Origin: Fodinibius sp. Rm-B-1B1-1
GTDB lineage: Bacteria; Bacteroidota; Rhodothermia; Balneolales; Balneolaceae
Reading direction: 5' to 3'
DNA: 64,000 nucleotides
NCBI RefSeq assembly: GCF_038594945.1
Contig: NZ_JBCFYD010000002.1
Coordinates: forward strand, 248,001-312,000
Part shown: in pieces, positions 37,065 through 46,265 of the stretch
Layout: each line of letters starts with the position of its first letter
Position numbering within the stretch: the stretch's first letter is position 1
Position numbers and translations under genes: made by a program
The notes under the pieces: generated by a model
The model's input: only the letters and a program-made list of their open reading frames with translations
What the model was told of the DNA's origin: nothing
The model's database searches: none

Positions 37065-37991
37065 ATGCCGGAGATTAAGCTCCCCGAAGTTGAACTCAAT
37101 ATTTACACTCCTAAAGATCCTGTAGAAGTTCCTATCGTTGAAAACAGGATTTGCACAAAAGAAAGTAGTCCCAATTTTGTCCGCCATGTCACATTCGATA
37201 TTTCAGGTACAGATCTCGAGGGACATGTACGGGTAGGGCAGTCTATTGGAATTTTACCTCCTGGTAAAAATGAAAAGGGGCGTGATTATAAATTACGGTT
37301 ATATTCAATTTCTTCTCCCACCAAAGGCGAGGAGGGCAAGCCCAACCTTATTTCAACAACGGTTAAGCGAACCATCGAAGAGTTCGATAATAATGAACTC
37401 TATTTGGGAGTGTGCTCAAACTATTTGGCAGATTTACAGCCTGGTGATATGGTTAAGATGACAGGGCCCAGCGGCCGGAGGTTTTTACTACCCGAGAATG
37501 CTCACGATTTTAACTACGTTTTTTTTGCAACCGGTACCGGTATTGCTCCATATCGTGGAATGATTAAGGAGCTACTCGATCAGGGATTTGAAAACGAAAT
37601 TGTATTGGTTTTTGGATGTGCTTATCGTACTGATCTGCTGTATGCTGATTATTTTGAGTCGTTGGATGAGGAATATGACAACTTCCACTACTTACCTCGT
37701 GTGTCGCGCGAAGATCGGCGTACTGATGGGTCAAAAAAGTATGTCCAAACTGCGCTTTGGGATGATGCAGAGCTACTTGATCCTATCATGGAGCAAGATA
37801 ATACACTCATGTATATTTGTGGACTGAAGGGGATGGAACGTGGAATCTATCCTGCATTGGCTAAAAAGGGGCTGGCAGAATATTTGGATGTACGAGAGCC
37901 GGCATCAGGTAAAACGCCCGAAGAATGGGATGAGCGAGATCTAAAAAGATATGTTAAACCTTCCTCAAGGACATTTGTTGAAGTTTATTGA
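37065..37991 (+). CDS. Ferredoxin-NADP+ reductase-like flavoprotein
   Basis: A 308-residue plant-type FNR: FAD motif KLRLYSISSPT, NADP motif TGTGIAPYRGMIKELL, LVFGCAYRTDLLYADYFE, LMYICGLKGMERGI, and the terminal aromatic FVEVY that stacks on the flavin. It exchanges electrons between ferredoxin or flavodoxin and NADP(H). The first 30 residues are an extension rich in Pro/Glu. Its stop overlaps the stop of the convergent gene by 7 bp. Confidence 0.88.
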   Translation: MPEIKLPEVELNIYTPKDPVEVPIVENRICTKESSPNFVRHVTFDISGTDLEGHVRVGQSIGILPPGKNEKGRDYKLRLYSISSPTKGEEGKPNLISTTVKRTIEEFDNNELYLGVCSNYLADLQPGDMVKMTGPSGRRFLLPENAHDFNYVFFATGTGIAPYRGMIKELLDQGFENEIVLVFGCAYRTDLLYADYFESLDEEYDNFHYLPRVSREDRRTDGSKKYVQTALWDDAELLDPIMEQDNTLMYICGLKGMERGIYPALAKKGLAEYLDVREPASGKTPEEWDERDLKRYVKPSSRTFVEVY

Positions 37992-38290
37992 TATTGCCCA
38001 AAGAGTCTTTTTAAATCCTTCATCAGGGTTGGATTGAGGATATAGGATAGTTCTCGATTAAGCATTTCTGCGACTTTTTCTTTATCGTCGGGATTTTGCA
38101 ACTCTGGGGTGATGCCTAAAAGGCCCGGATTAAGAGCAAATCGTTTGTAAAAATCAGAAAGTTCTTTATTCCATTTATTACACCACTTTTCGGGATAAGA
38201 ACAGGGGCCAACCAAATTTAGTTTACCTTCCACCGAATTGATTTTTATGTCTGACTTATGATATGCGTCTTTTGGCAAAGGTTTACCCAT
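37985..38290 (-). CDS. Hypothetical protein, 101 residues
   Basis: No family was recognised. The protein is soluble and mixed-charge, with two Trp/Cys-rich segments (GPCSYPEKWCNKWNKELSDF) and a helical C-terminal half ending DLKRLFGQYQ. It starts with ATG at 38290 and stands alone. The close Cys pair and Trp content suggest a compact fold rather than a chance frame. Confidence 0.55.
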   Translation of the reverse strand: MGKPLPKDAYHKSDIKINSVEGKLNLVGPCSYPEKWCNKWNKELSDFYKRFALNPGLLGITPELQNPDDKEKVAEMLNRELSYILNPTLMKDLKRLFGQYQ

Positions 38291-38437
38291 TTATATTTAT
38301 ACAAAAGTAATTTGAAGATTTATTTTTCGTAAAATTGATCTACAAACGTTTTTTTGATATCCGTTAAAGATGTTATCGGTGCAACGATAGGATGCATAAA
38401 TTAGTTTATAGCTGGCGAATGATTTTGCAGGCTGATG

Positions 38438-39004
38438 TTATGAAATATTGGTAACTCCTCCAGATACCACATATTTCATCACGTCGGTCGAGTTGTGGTC
38501 AATAGGGGTTACATTTTCAGCGGGAACTAAGTACAAGTTGCCGGAAAAGTTATATGAATGAGGACAATAGACAGCAACGGTGTCCTCAATTCCAAGAGCG
38601 CTGAGATCTTTCTGCGTTACAAATCCGATGCGTTTGGCCTCAACGCCACCAAAATCAATAAGAACAGGTTTATTGAATCGTTTTTTATCACCGACAAAAG
38701 CTTCGGTAAGTTCCTTAAGCGAGGTATAGATAATTTTTATGAAAGGCACTTTTTTTAGAAAGCGCTCAAAATAGGTAACAATAGGACGAGTAATAGCTCG
38801 TGAAAAAATATACCCAACTACAGTAATTCCAACGAAGACTGTAATCAATCCCAAACCGGGAATATCGAGATTAAGCCATTCAAAAAGGAGGTCATTAAAA
38901 AAGTTGTTCGACCATCTTGCTGCCGAGAAGATAATATATATGGTGGCAGTAATGGGAAAAACAAGTAATAATCCCCGTAAGAAATTGTTAATTATAGGTC
39001 GCAT
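38438..39004 (-). CDS. DUF502 membrane protein
   Basis: A 188-residue protein with two membrane helices (residues 7-30 and 50-70) followed by a cytoplasmic or periplasmic beta-rich domain. The DUF502 marks LRGLLLVFPITATIYII, KKVPFIKIIYTSLKEL and CPHSYNFSGNLYLVP are clear. Function is unknown; plant homologues (COV family) affect trafficking. It is divergent from alaS. Confidence 0.88.
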   Translation of the reverse strand: MRPIINNFLRGLLLVFPITATIYIIFSAARWSNNFFNDLLFEWLNLDIPGLGLITVFVGITVVGYIFSRAITRPIVTYFERFLKKVPFIKIIYTSLKELTEAFVGDKKRFNKPVLIDFGGVEAKRIGFVTQKDLSALGIEDTVAVYCPHSYNFSGNLYLVPAENVTPIDHNSTDVMKYVVSGGVTNIS

Positions 39005-39174
39005 AACAAGAAAATTTTTTTGGGTAGCTGATTGATGATGTTGCGTAATCTATGGTAGTAAAACGATGGGTGCAACAGAGCAATTTTTCAGGTTGGTATT
39101 TAAGATGAGTTCAACAGGATTTTTTGCTATTTTCAACGATCTAATGAATCTGTAATTAAGTTAAGTCAAAACTG

Positions 39175-41844
39175 ATGTCCCACAAGAGTTCTGCACAAAT
39201 ACGCGAGGAGTTTCTGGATTTCTTTAAGGAAAAAGACCATGCTATTGTTTCGAGTGCTCCAGTTGTTCCTCAAAATGATCCCACGCTATTGTTTACTAAT
39301 GCGGGGATGAATCAGTTTAAACCCATATTTATGGGAGAACAGTCGGGGTATGATAAGGATGGAGAAACCTGGCAGCGGGTGGTTGATAGTCAGCGGTGTA
39401 TTCGCGTAAGTGGTAAGCATAATGATCTGGAAGAAGTGGGGTATGATACCTATCACCACACGTTGTTTGAGATGCTCGGAAACTGGTCGTTTGGGGACTA
39501 CTTTAAACGCGAAGCTATCCGCTATGCCTGGGAGTTACTCGTCGATAAGTGGGGTCTGGAACCTGACCGCTTGTATGCTACGGTTTTTGAAGGGGATGAG
39601 AGCGACGGTTTGCCGGTAGATCAGGAGTCTATAGAGTTGTGGAAAGAAGAAACGTCGATTAACCCAGATCACATCTTGAAGTTTGATAAGAAAGATAACT
39701 TTTGGGAAATGGGAGATACCGGTCCATGTGGTCCGTGCTCCGAAGTACATGTGGATATTCGCCCTGATGAAGAACGTGCTAAAAAAGATGGTGCCGAACT
39801 CGTAAATATGGACGATCCCCGGGTGATGGAGATTTGGAATCTGGTGTTTATCCAGTTCAATCGTCAACCCGACAGTACGCTCGAAAAGCTGCCTGCTCAA
39901 CACGTTGATACGGGTATGGGCTTTGAGCGTATTTGTGCTGTACTTCAGGATAAGAAATCGAATTACGATACCGACCTTTTTACGCCACTGCTCGACAAAA
40001 TCGGGGAGCTGGCCGATGTTTCGTATGGGGATGATGACGAGATTGATATTGCCATGCGGGTAATTGCCGATCACATTCGTGCGGTCAGTTTTTCTATTGC
40101 GGATGGGGCATCGCCCGGCAACGACGGACGAGGATATGTGATCCGACGTATTTTACGACGTGCTATTCGCTATGGTTGGGATAAGCTGGATTTGAAAAAG
40201 CCGTTTTTCTACAAGTTGGTTCCAGTGCTGGCCGAACAGTTTAAGGAGGTGTTTCCGGTGCTTGTTAACCAACAGGATTACGTGCAGAATGTAATTCAAT
40301 CCGAAGAAAAGAGCTTTTTAAATACGTTAGGACAAGGCATTGAGCTTTTTGAGGAGATGATCGAAGGCAAGGATAAATTGCCTGGTGAGGATGCCTTTAA
40401 GCTGCACGATACGTATGGATTTCCTATCGATTTAACACAGCTGATGGCACGTGAGCGTGGTGTTGAAGTTGATGTGAGTGGGTTTGAAAAACGAATGAAA
40501 GAGCAGAAAGAACGTGCTCGTGCCGCTGGACAGTTTAGTGTAGATCAGTCATCCCCAAAGGAATGGATTCCAGTTTCTGATACCGATGACTTTGAGTTTG
40601 TAGGATACGATTCATTGTCAACCTGGAGTAATATTAAAGCTATGCGTAAAGATGGCGACCAGGGAGCTATTATTCTTGACCAAACCCCTTTTTATGCCGA
40701 AAGTGGTGGACAGGTGGCCGACACGGGTATCATCAGTAATGGTGATGACCATCTGCGTGTGCTGGGGGTACAGCAATCTCCAGATGGATATATCCATTTC
40801 GTAAACCATCTGCCCGAAGATCCCAGTGGAGAATGGGAGGCTATGGTGGATGGTGAGCGACGCAAGGAAATCCGTAAGCATCACTCGGCCACGCACTTGG
40901 TACATGCCGCTTTAAAGCAGGTGCTCGGTGACCACGTGCAGCAGAAAGGTTCTCTCGTGGATGAAAATCATCTGCGATTTGACTTTTCGCACTATGAGCA
41001 GATTACGGATAAAGAGCTCAATAAGATTGAAGAAATTGTAAACGATCGGATTCAGCAGAATATCTCCAAGCAGGAAGAACGTGAAGTACCTATCGATGAA
41101 GCTAAGGAACGTGGCGCAACGATGTTGTTTGGTGAAAAATATGGCGATAAAGTTCGCATAATTTCCTTCGATCCCGAATATTCAATGGAGCTTTGTGGTG
41201 GTACACACGTCGATGCTACTGGTGAAATTGGCTATTTTCGGTTTACGAGCGAATCATCTGCAGCAGCGGGCATCCGGCGTATCGAAGCAAAGGTTGGCCA
41301 GAGTGTGGATGAATATTTAAGAAGTGAGAGCGAACTGATTCAGAATATTCGCTCTGAAATTGGTCAGAGTCAGGATTTAGTGCGCGATATTCATCAGCTT
41401 ATTGAAGAACGTAAAGAGCTTGAAAAAGAGCTGGAAGAACTGCGTAAGCAGCAAAGTGCTTCACGGTTAGATAACTTAATCCAATCGGGAACTGAAATTA
41501 ATGGTGGGGTCAGGCTGGTATCTGGAGAAATACCTCATGCTGATATGGATCTGTTGAAGCAGCTGGGATATGAGTCGCTCGATAAACAGAAAGAAAATAC
41601 GATCACTATACTTGGAGCAAAAGATTCTGAGGAAGGAAAAGTATATGTAATGGCGGCGGTGACCAAAGATCTTATCGAAGGAAAAGATCTTAAAGCCGGC
41701 GCGCTGGTCGGTGAACTTGGACAGATGCTCGGTGGTGGCGGCGGCGGTCAGCCGAACTTAGCTACAGCCGGTGGACGAAAGCCTGAAAAATTGAAAGAGA
41801 TGTTCGATAAACTACCTTCAATAATCGGCAAACATTTAGATTAA
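39175..41844 (+). CDS. alaS: Alanyl-tRNA synthetase
   Basis: Charges tRNA-Ala. Full length (889). The class II core starts at residue 5 (IREEFLDFFKEKDH, LFTNAGMNQFKPIF). The editing domain has zinc ligands in HHSATHLVHA and CGGTHVD. The C-terminal oligomerisation domain ends with the glycine-rich ALVGELGQMLGGGGGGQPNL. It stands alone, 105 bp before pdhA. Confidence 0.97.
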   Translation: MSHKSSAQIREEFLDFFKEKDHAIVSSAPVVPQNDPTLLFTNAGMNQFKPIFMGEQSGYDKDGETWQRVVDSQRCIRVSGKHNDLEEVGYDTYHHTLFEMLGNWSFGDYFKREAIRYAWELLVDKWGLEPDRLYATVFEGDESDGLPVDQESIELWKEETSINPDHILKFDKKDNFWEMGDTGPCGPCSEVHVDIRPDEERAKKDGAELVNMDDPRVMEIWNLVFIQFNRQPDSTLEKLPAQHVDTGMGFERICAVLQDKKSNYDTDLFTPLLDKIGELADVSYGDDDEIDIAMRVIADHIRAVSFSIADGASPGNDGRGYVIRRILRRAIRYGWDKLDLKKPFFYKLVPVLAEQFKEVFPVLVNQQDYVQNVIQSEEKSFLNTLGQGIELFEEMIEGKDKLPGEDAFKLHDTYGFPIDLTQLMARERGVEVDVSGFEKRMKEQKERARAAGQFSVDQSSPKEWIPVSDTDDFEFVGYDSLSTWSNIKAMRKDGDQGAIILDQTPFYAESGGQVADTGIISNGDDHLRVLGVQQSPDGYIHFVNHLPEDPSGEWEAMVDGERRKEIRKHHSATHLVHAALKQVLGDHVQQKGSLVDENHLRFDFSHYEQITDKELNKIEEIVNDRIQQNISKQEEREVPIDEAKERGATMLFGEKYGDKVRIISFDPEYSMELCGGTHVDATGEIGYFRFTSESSAAAGIRRIEAKVGQSVDEYLRSESELIQNIRSEIGQSQDLVRDIHQLIEERKELEKELEELRKQQSASRLDNLIQSGTEINGGVRLVSGEIPHADMDLLKQLGYESLDKQKENTITILGAKDSEEGKVYVMAAVTKDLIEGKDLKAGALVGELGQMLGGGGGGQPNLATAGGRKPEKLKEMFDKLPSIIGKHLD

Positions 41845-41949
41845 AGCCGAACCTGTAATCTTCCATAATTTTAGGTATATTTTCTGACCCTATTTTAAGG
41901 AATTTGAACTGAAAACGTTGTAACAGCTAATCTGCTGTAAAAAGATATT

Positions 41950-43056
41950 ATGGCCAAAAAGAAAAAGAACGCAGAAGAAGTTTCGTTTACTCCAACGGGC
42001 ACGGGTATTCGCACAAACGGAGAAATTATCCGCAGTACGGAGCTACCCGATCCCACAGACAAGAATCATGATGATTTAGGACTATCAGACGATGATGTCG
42101 TCGATATGTTTGAGCAAATGTATTTGCAGCGCCGATTCGAAGAGCGTGCTATGCAGATGTATCAGAAAGGGAAATTTGGTGGATTCCTTCACCTCTACAT
42201 GGGACAGGAAGCGATTTCGACCGGAACAACTTATGCCTTAAATGCTGACGACGATATTATTACTGCTTATCGTGATCACGGATGGGGACTTGTTCGTGGC
42301 GTATCGCCCAAAGAGGGGATGGCTGAACTTTATGGCAAAGTGACCGGCTGCTCGAAAGGTAAAGGGGGCTCGATGCACTTTGCCAATGTTGATGAACATT
42401 TTTGGGGCGGTTATGGTATTGTAGGCGGACATATTCCCCTTGGCGGTGGAATTGCCTTTGCCAATAAATATAAGCAGAATGGACGTGTTACTGCTTGTTT
42501 CTTGGGTGACGGTGCGGTACCACAGGGTGCGTTGCACGAGACATTGAATATGAGTCAAAATTGGGGACTGCCTTGCATTTATGCGGTAGAAAATAACGGG
42601 TATGCAATGGGTACTGCTGTTCACCGTCATTCTACTGGTGAAATCGTGGATCGTGCTGATGGCTTTGATATGAAGAAGATGGTCATTAATGGCATGGACG
42701 TACTTACGGTCTATGAAAAGATGAAAGAAATTGCCGAGGATGTCCGCGAAAATTCTGAGCCGTGGTTTGTAGAAATTCGCACCTATCGCTATCGCGGCCA
42801 TTCCATGTCAGATCCCATGAAATATCGTAGCAAGGAAGAGCTTGAAGAATATGAGAAGCTTGATCCGGTGGAGCGTATTAAGAACTATCTGTTGGATGAA
42901 GATATTATCGATGACGATAAAGTCGAAGAAATTAAAGACAGTGTGGAAGACACAGTGATGGAAGCGATTGACTTTGCTGAAGAGAGTGACTTCCCCGAAA
43001 AAGAAGCACTCTATGACCACATGTTTGCGGAAGATGATTATCCTTTCCATACATAA
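41950..43056 (+). CDS. pdhA: Pyruvate dehydrogenase E1 alpha subunit
   Basis: Thiamine-diphosphate subunit that decarboxylates pyruvate. The ThDP motif is CFLGDGAVPQGALHETLN; HLYMGQEAISTG, AYRDHGWGLVRG and the phosphorylation-loop-like YRYRGHSMSDPMKYR are typical. The first ~45 residues are a Lys-rich, disordered extension. With pdhB and pdhC it forms the pyruvate dehydrogenase operon; the E3 subunit (lpd) is not in the window. Confidence 0.96.
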   Translation: MAKKKKNAEEVSFTPTGTGIRTNGEIIRSTELPDPTDKNHDDLGLSDDDVVDMFEQMYLQRRFEERAMQMYQKGKFGGFLHLYMGQEAISTGTTYALNADDDIITAYRDHGWGLVRGVSPKEGMAELYGKVTGCSKGKGGSMHFANVDEHFWGGYGIVGGHIPLGGGIAFANKYKQNGRVTACFLGDGAVPQGALHETLNMSQNWGLPCIYAVENNGYAMGTAVHRHSTGEIVDRADGFDMKKMVINGMDVLTVYEKMKEIAEDVRENSEPWFVEIRTYRYRGHSMSDPMKYRSKEELEEYEKLDPVERIKNYLLDEDIIDDDKVEEIKDSVEDTVMEAIDFAEESDFPEKEALYDHMFAEDDYPFHT

Positions 43057-43110
43057 TTTTTGATTTCTGATAAATTACGAATCGACAATTTTTGAAATAA
43101 CTAATTAAAA

Positions 43111-44094
43111 ATGGCTGAGTTACAATTCAGAGAAGCAATCCGGGCTGCAATAGATGAAGAAATGGGCCAGGATGAAGATATTTTTGTAATGGGTGAAGAA
43201 GTCGCCGAATACGACGGAGCCTATAAGGTAACCGAAGGTCTGCTCGATAAATACGGATCGAAACGTATGATTGATACGCCTATCTCGGAACTGGGTTTTG
43301 CCGGCATTGGTGTAGGGGCGGCGATGAATGGTCTGCGCCCAATTGTAGAATTTATGACGTTTAATTTTGCGGTGTTGGCCGCTGACCAAATTATTAATCA
43401 CGCATCCAAAGTACGGTATATGACCGGTGGACAGGTGGAGATTCCGATTGTTTTTCGTGGTCCCAACGCATCAGCAGGCCAGCTAAGTGCAACCCACTCG
43501 GTTTCTTATGATGCAATGTATGCTCATTTTCCTGGACTAAAAGTAATTTATACCTCCGAACCTGCTGATGCTAAGGGATTGTTGAAGTCTGCAATTCGTG
43601 ATGACAATCCGGTATTGTTTATGGAGTCGGAGCAGATGTATGGCCTGAAAGGAGAAGTGCCTGAAGAAGATGATTTTACCATCCCCATAGGAAAAGCCAA
43701 GGTGAAGCGCGAAGGCAGTGACGTAACGGTGGTAGCGCATGGAAAGATGTATCATGTTGCAACGCAAGCTGCTGAACAGTTGGCGAAAGAAGATGTGGAT
43801 GTAGAAATTATTGATCCTCGGACGGTTAAGCCATTGGATATGGAAACGATTGTGAAATCCATCCGCAAAACCAATCGCTGCGTAATTGTGGATGAAGCAC
43901 ATCCGTTTGGCGGGCTTGCGGCTGAAGTTGGATATTTGATCCAGCGCGAGGCTTTTGATTACCTGGATGCGCCGGTTCAACGGGTAACGCTTCCGGATAC
44001 AAATGCCCCCTTTGCAAAGAATTTGTTTGATGAGTGGTTGCCCAGTCCGGATCAGGTGATTGATGCTGTGAATACCGTTACTTATCGCAAGTAA
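43111..44094 (+). CDS. pdhB: Pyruvate dehydrogenase E1 beta subunit
   Basis: The 327-residue partner of E1 alpha, with the transketolase-type fold: MGEEVAEYDGAYKVTEGL, TPISELGFAGIGVGAAMNG, FRGPNASAGQLSATHS, and the C-terminal IDPRTVKPLD and VDEAHPFGGLAAEV. It follows pdhA by 54 bp. A REP-like element lies between its stop and pdhC. Confidence 0.96.
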   Translation: MAELQFREAIRAAIDEEMGQDEDIFVMGEEVAEYDGAYKVTEGLLDKYGSKRMIDTPISELGFAGIGVGAAMNGLRPIVEFMTFNFAVLAADQIINHASKVRYMTGGQVEIPIVFRGPNASAGQLSATHSVSYDAMYAHFPGLKVIYTSEPADAKGLLKSAIRDDNPVLFMESEQMYGLKGEVPEEDDFTIPIGKAKVKREGSDVTVVAHGKMYHVATQAAEQLAKEDVDVEIIDPRTVKPLDMETIVKSIRKTNRCVIVDEAHPFGGLAAEVGYLIQREAFDYLDAPVQRVTLPDTNAPFAKNLFDEWLPSPDQVIDAVNTVTYRK

Positions 44095-44100
44095 TACCTC

Positions 44101-44185
44101 GTGTCATTCTGTCCTGAAAGCTTTCGGGATTAGAATCTTGAAGAACTAACTTAAATAAGATCCTGAACTGAATTCAGGATGACAC
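44101..44185. repeat. REP-like element between pdhB and pdhC
   Basis: Outer ends are inverted (GTGTCATTCTGTCCTGAA and TTCAGGATGACAC). Two internal hairpins are visible: CCTGAAAG/CTTTCGGG (44113-44128) and ATCCTGAA-N5-TTCAGGAT (44160-44180). Read on the minus strand it encodes the VILNSVQDL peptide often produced by such dispersed repeats. The paired-hairpin form resembles REP/BIME elements and may stabilise or partially terminate the pdh mRNA. Confidence 0.65.
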
Positions 44186-44247
44186 TGATTTTTAAATTGA
44201 TTTGTTGAATAAAATTACAACCAGTTAATAATTTAAATTTAACTACT

Positions 44248-45507
44248 ATGGCAGTTAAGGTTGAAATGCCCAAGCTAAGCGATACGATGGAAGAAGGCGT
44301 GATCGCTGCGTGGAATGTTGAAGAAGGAGATAGTGTCGAATCCGGCGATGTGATTGCTGAGGTGGAAACCGATAAGGCGACAATGGAAGTTGAGGTTTTT
44401 GATGCCGGAACGATTCTCAAAATTTTAGTAGAGGAAGGAGATGCTGTACCGCTCGGTGGTTTGATTGCCGTAATTGGTGAAGAAGGAGAAGATATCAGCG
44501 ATATCCTGGAAGAAGCAAAATCTGCGGGTGGATCTTCTGAAGATACGGCTGATAAAGAAAAATCTGAGGATTCTGCTGAATCTATGGGTGATGAAAAGGA
44601 AGAGAGTTTTGATCCGGTCTTTGGAGACCTTGATGAGAAAGAAAATGGTCAGTCTGATGACGGACGGATTAAAGCTTCTCCATTAGCTCGTAATATGGCT
44701 GAAGAGCAAGGCATTAATCTTGCGAATGTAGAGGGTAGCGGTCCACATGGACGTATTATTAAACGAGATATCGAAAGCTATGAGCCTTCAAAAGCTCCGG
44801 CCGCTGCGCCTGCAGCTACGGTATCGCGCGAAGATAAAGAACATCGCGTATCACAAATGCGTAAGACGATTGCTCGCAGACTTTCTGAAAGTAAGTTTAG
44901 CAGCCCACATTTTTATGAAACAATTGATATCGATATGAGTGCGGTTTGGGATGCGCGCAAGCAGTTAAACGAAATTAGTGAAAGCAAGATTAGCTTTAAT
45001 GATATTGTTGTTAAAGCATGTGCTACTGCATTACGACAGCATCCGCAGGTGAATAGCTCATGGCATGGTGACAAGATTGTTGAGCATGGTGATGTAAATG
45101 TGGCCGTTGCTGTGGGGATTGACGAAGGATTGCTTACACCGGTGATTGATAATACCGACCAGAAAGGCTTGCAGCAGATTGCAGCTGAGAGTAAAACTCT
45201 TATTGAAAAAGCCCAAAACCGTGATTTACAGCCCGAAGAAATGGAAGGCAGTACCTTTACGGTTAGTAATTTAGGAATGTTTGGTATTGAGGAGTTTACT
45301 GCTATTATCAATCCACCTAATGCATGTATTCTCGCTGTGGGGGCTATTCGTGAAGTACCCGTGGTTGAGGATGGAGAAATAGTGCCTGGCAAGCGAATGA
45401 AGGTTACGCTTTCGAGTGATCATCGTATCGTAGATGGTGTTGTTGCCGCTAAATTTTTGAATACGCTTAAGAGTATGCTTGAAAATCCATTGGGATTAGT
45501 GCTCTAA
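44248..45507 (+). CDS. pdhC: Pyruvate dehydrogenase E2, dihydrolipoamide acetyltransferase
   Basis: Core acetyltransferase of the complex. A single lipoyl domain (lipoylated K43 in ETDKATMEVEVF) is followed by an acidic Ser/Asp/Glu linker (about residues 92-138), a peripheral subunit-binding domain (IKASPLARNMAEEQGINL, 141-178) and the catalytic domain with active-site His in SSDHRIVDGV (H392). Length 419 fits the one-lipoyl type. A terminator follows the operon. Confidence 0.96.
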   Translation: MAVKVEMPKLSDTMEEGVIAAWNVEEGDSVESGDVIAEVETDKATMEVEVFDAGTILKILVEEGDAVPLGGLIAVIGEEGEDISDILEEAKSAGGSSEDTADKEKSEDSAESMGDEKEESFDPVFGDLDEKENGQSDDGRIKASPLARNMAEEQGINLANVEGSGPHGRIIKRDIESYEPSKAPAAAPAATVSREDKEHRVSQMRKTIARRLSESKFSSPHFYETIDIDMSAVWDARKQLNEISESKISFNDIVVKACATALRQHPQVNSSWHGDKIVEHGDVNVAVAVGIDEGLLTPVIDNTDQKGLQQIAAESKTLIEKAQNRDLQPEEMEGSTFTVSNLGMFGIEEFTAIINPPNACILAVGAIREVPVVEDGEIVPGKRMKVTLSSDHRIVDGVVAAKFLNTLKSMLENPLGLVL

Positions 45508-45530
45508 GCTATTTTAAAATCCAATTTTTA

Positions 45531-45562
45531 AAGCCCTGAATCGAGAGGTTCAGGGCTTTTAT
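45531..45562 (+). terminator. Terminator of the pdh operon
   Basis: AAGCCCTGAA (45531-45540) pairs perfectly with TTCAGGGCTT (45549-45558), 8-nt loop, then TTTTATATTTT. Confidence 0.9.
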
Positions 45563-45774
45563 ATTTTATGTTGTCTCTTGCAACTCTTTACTGTTAGTAT
45601 TTTTTACCCCGCCTAAAAACAGTTGATACAACGAATTTAATAAGTTGTAGAAGAGCATTTCTGAGCATTTTCATACGAATAATCTTTTTTATCAGGAATG
45701 GTGATATTTCTAATAAATGTAAAATGCCCTCAGTAACCTGATAAAGGCGATTATTAACAAATCTACGCAGTCTT

Positions 45775-45814
45775 TAATATTAAAATTTTCTAATATTAAA
45801 ATATTTTAATATTA
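45775..45814. promoter_or_regulatory. AT-rich palindromic repeat upstream of the pilin-like gene
   Basis: TAATATTAAAAT occurs at 45775-45786, again at 45791-45802, and its reverse complement follows at once (45803-45814), giving a perfect 24-bp palindrome 33 bp before the start codon. The position and repetition suggest an operator, although a composition accident in AT-rich DNA is possible. Confidence 0.45.
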
Positions 45815-45847
45815 TGGATGTAGATTCAATCACCAACAGAGAGTAAA

Positions 45848-46252
45848 GTGGTTAAACATGTTTTCATATCAATTCTTTTCCTGATAGGATTTTTTGCTAC
45901 ACCTTCCTACGGACAAAATACTGCCCAGGCAACGATGCGTGTTAGTGTTACGGTGGTGAGTGGGGCCAGTGTAGAAGCGAAAATGTCTCCAATTGTTTGG
46001 TTCTCGGGCCGCCATAATGCTGAAATAGGGGCTATAAATCTACAAGGAATTGAAAAAGGGGAGGCGCTGATAAAAAGTTCTGATCAGATTGTTTTAACGG
46101 ATGGCAGTGGACATCAAGTAAAAATGGATATTGTCAGCAGAGAGCAAGGTCAGTTAGGTAAAAATAGTATCCAGTTTGTTGGTAAGAAGTCTTCAGAAAT
46201 GATGAGTAGTGTTTACCGAGGAGAAATGACGACATCTATTGAGTATTTTTAA
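45848..46252 (+). CDS. Secreted pilin-like protein
   Basis: A 134-residue secreted protein with signal KHVFISILFLIGFFATPSYG and a GTG start. The mature start (ATMRVSVTVVSGASVE) and the final strand (YRGEMTTSIEYF) resemble the first and last strands of the DUF4402-like pilins encoded on the other strand at 50944-53525, which end VTISYDL, LSVEYI, VTVSYD and VDIEYI. It is convergent with the usher gene, 13 bp away. It could be a tip or accessory subunit; no firm family match was seen. Confidence 0.55.
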   Translation: MVKHVFISILFLIGFFATPSYGQNTAQATMRVSVTVVSGASVEAKMSPIVWFSGRHNAEIGAINLQGIEKGEALIKSSDQIVLTDGSGHQVKMDIVSREQGQLGKNSIQFVGKKSSEMMSSVYRGEMTTSIEYF

Positions 46253-46265
46253 AAAAATGTCATGG

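Larger units (their letters stand above)
45508..45847. other. 340-bp gene-free region between pdhC and the surface-organelle cluster
   Basis: It contains the pdh terminator (45531-45562) and, close to the next gene, an AT-rich palindrome cluster (45775-45814). The rest is AT-rich with no open frame of note. Confidence 0.6.

Noticed and set aside
39535-40074. 179-codon antisense frame inside alaS
   Set aside because: Shadow of the conserved alaS core.
42238-42801. 187-codon antisense frame inside pdhA
   Set aside because: Shadow of a conserved gene; His/Ile-rich translation typical of antisense frames.
44151-44420. 89-codon minus-strand frame at the start of pdhC
   Set aside because: It is antisense to the lipoyl domain and ends in the REP-like element; the VILNSVQDL peptide is a known by-product of such repeats.
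45563-45774. Possible mobile element boundary before the surface cluster
   Set aside because: No transposase, integrase, tRNA or direct repeat was seen at either end; AT-richness alone is not enough.
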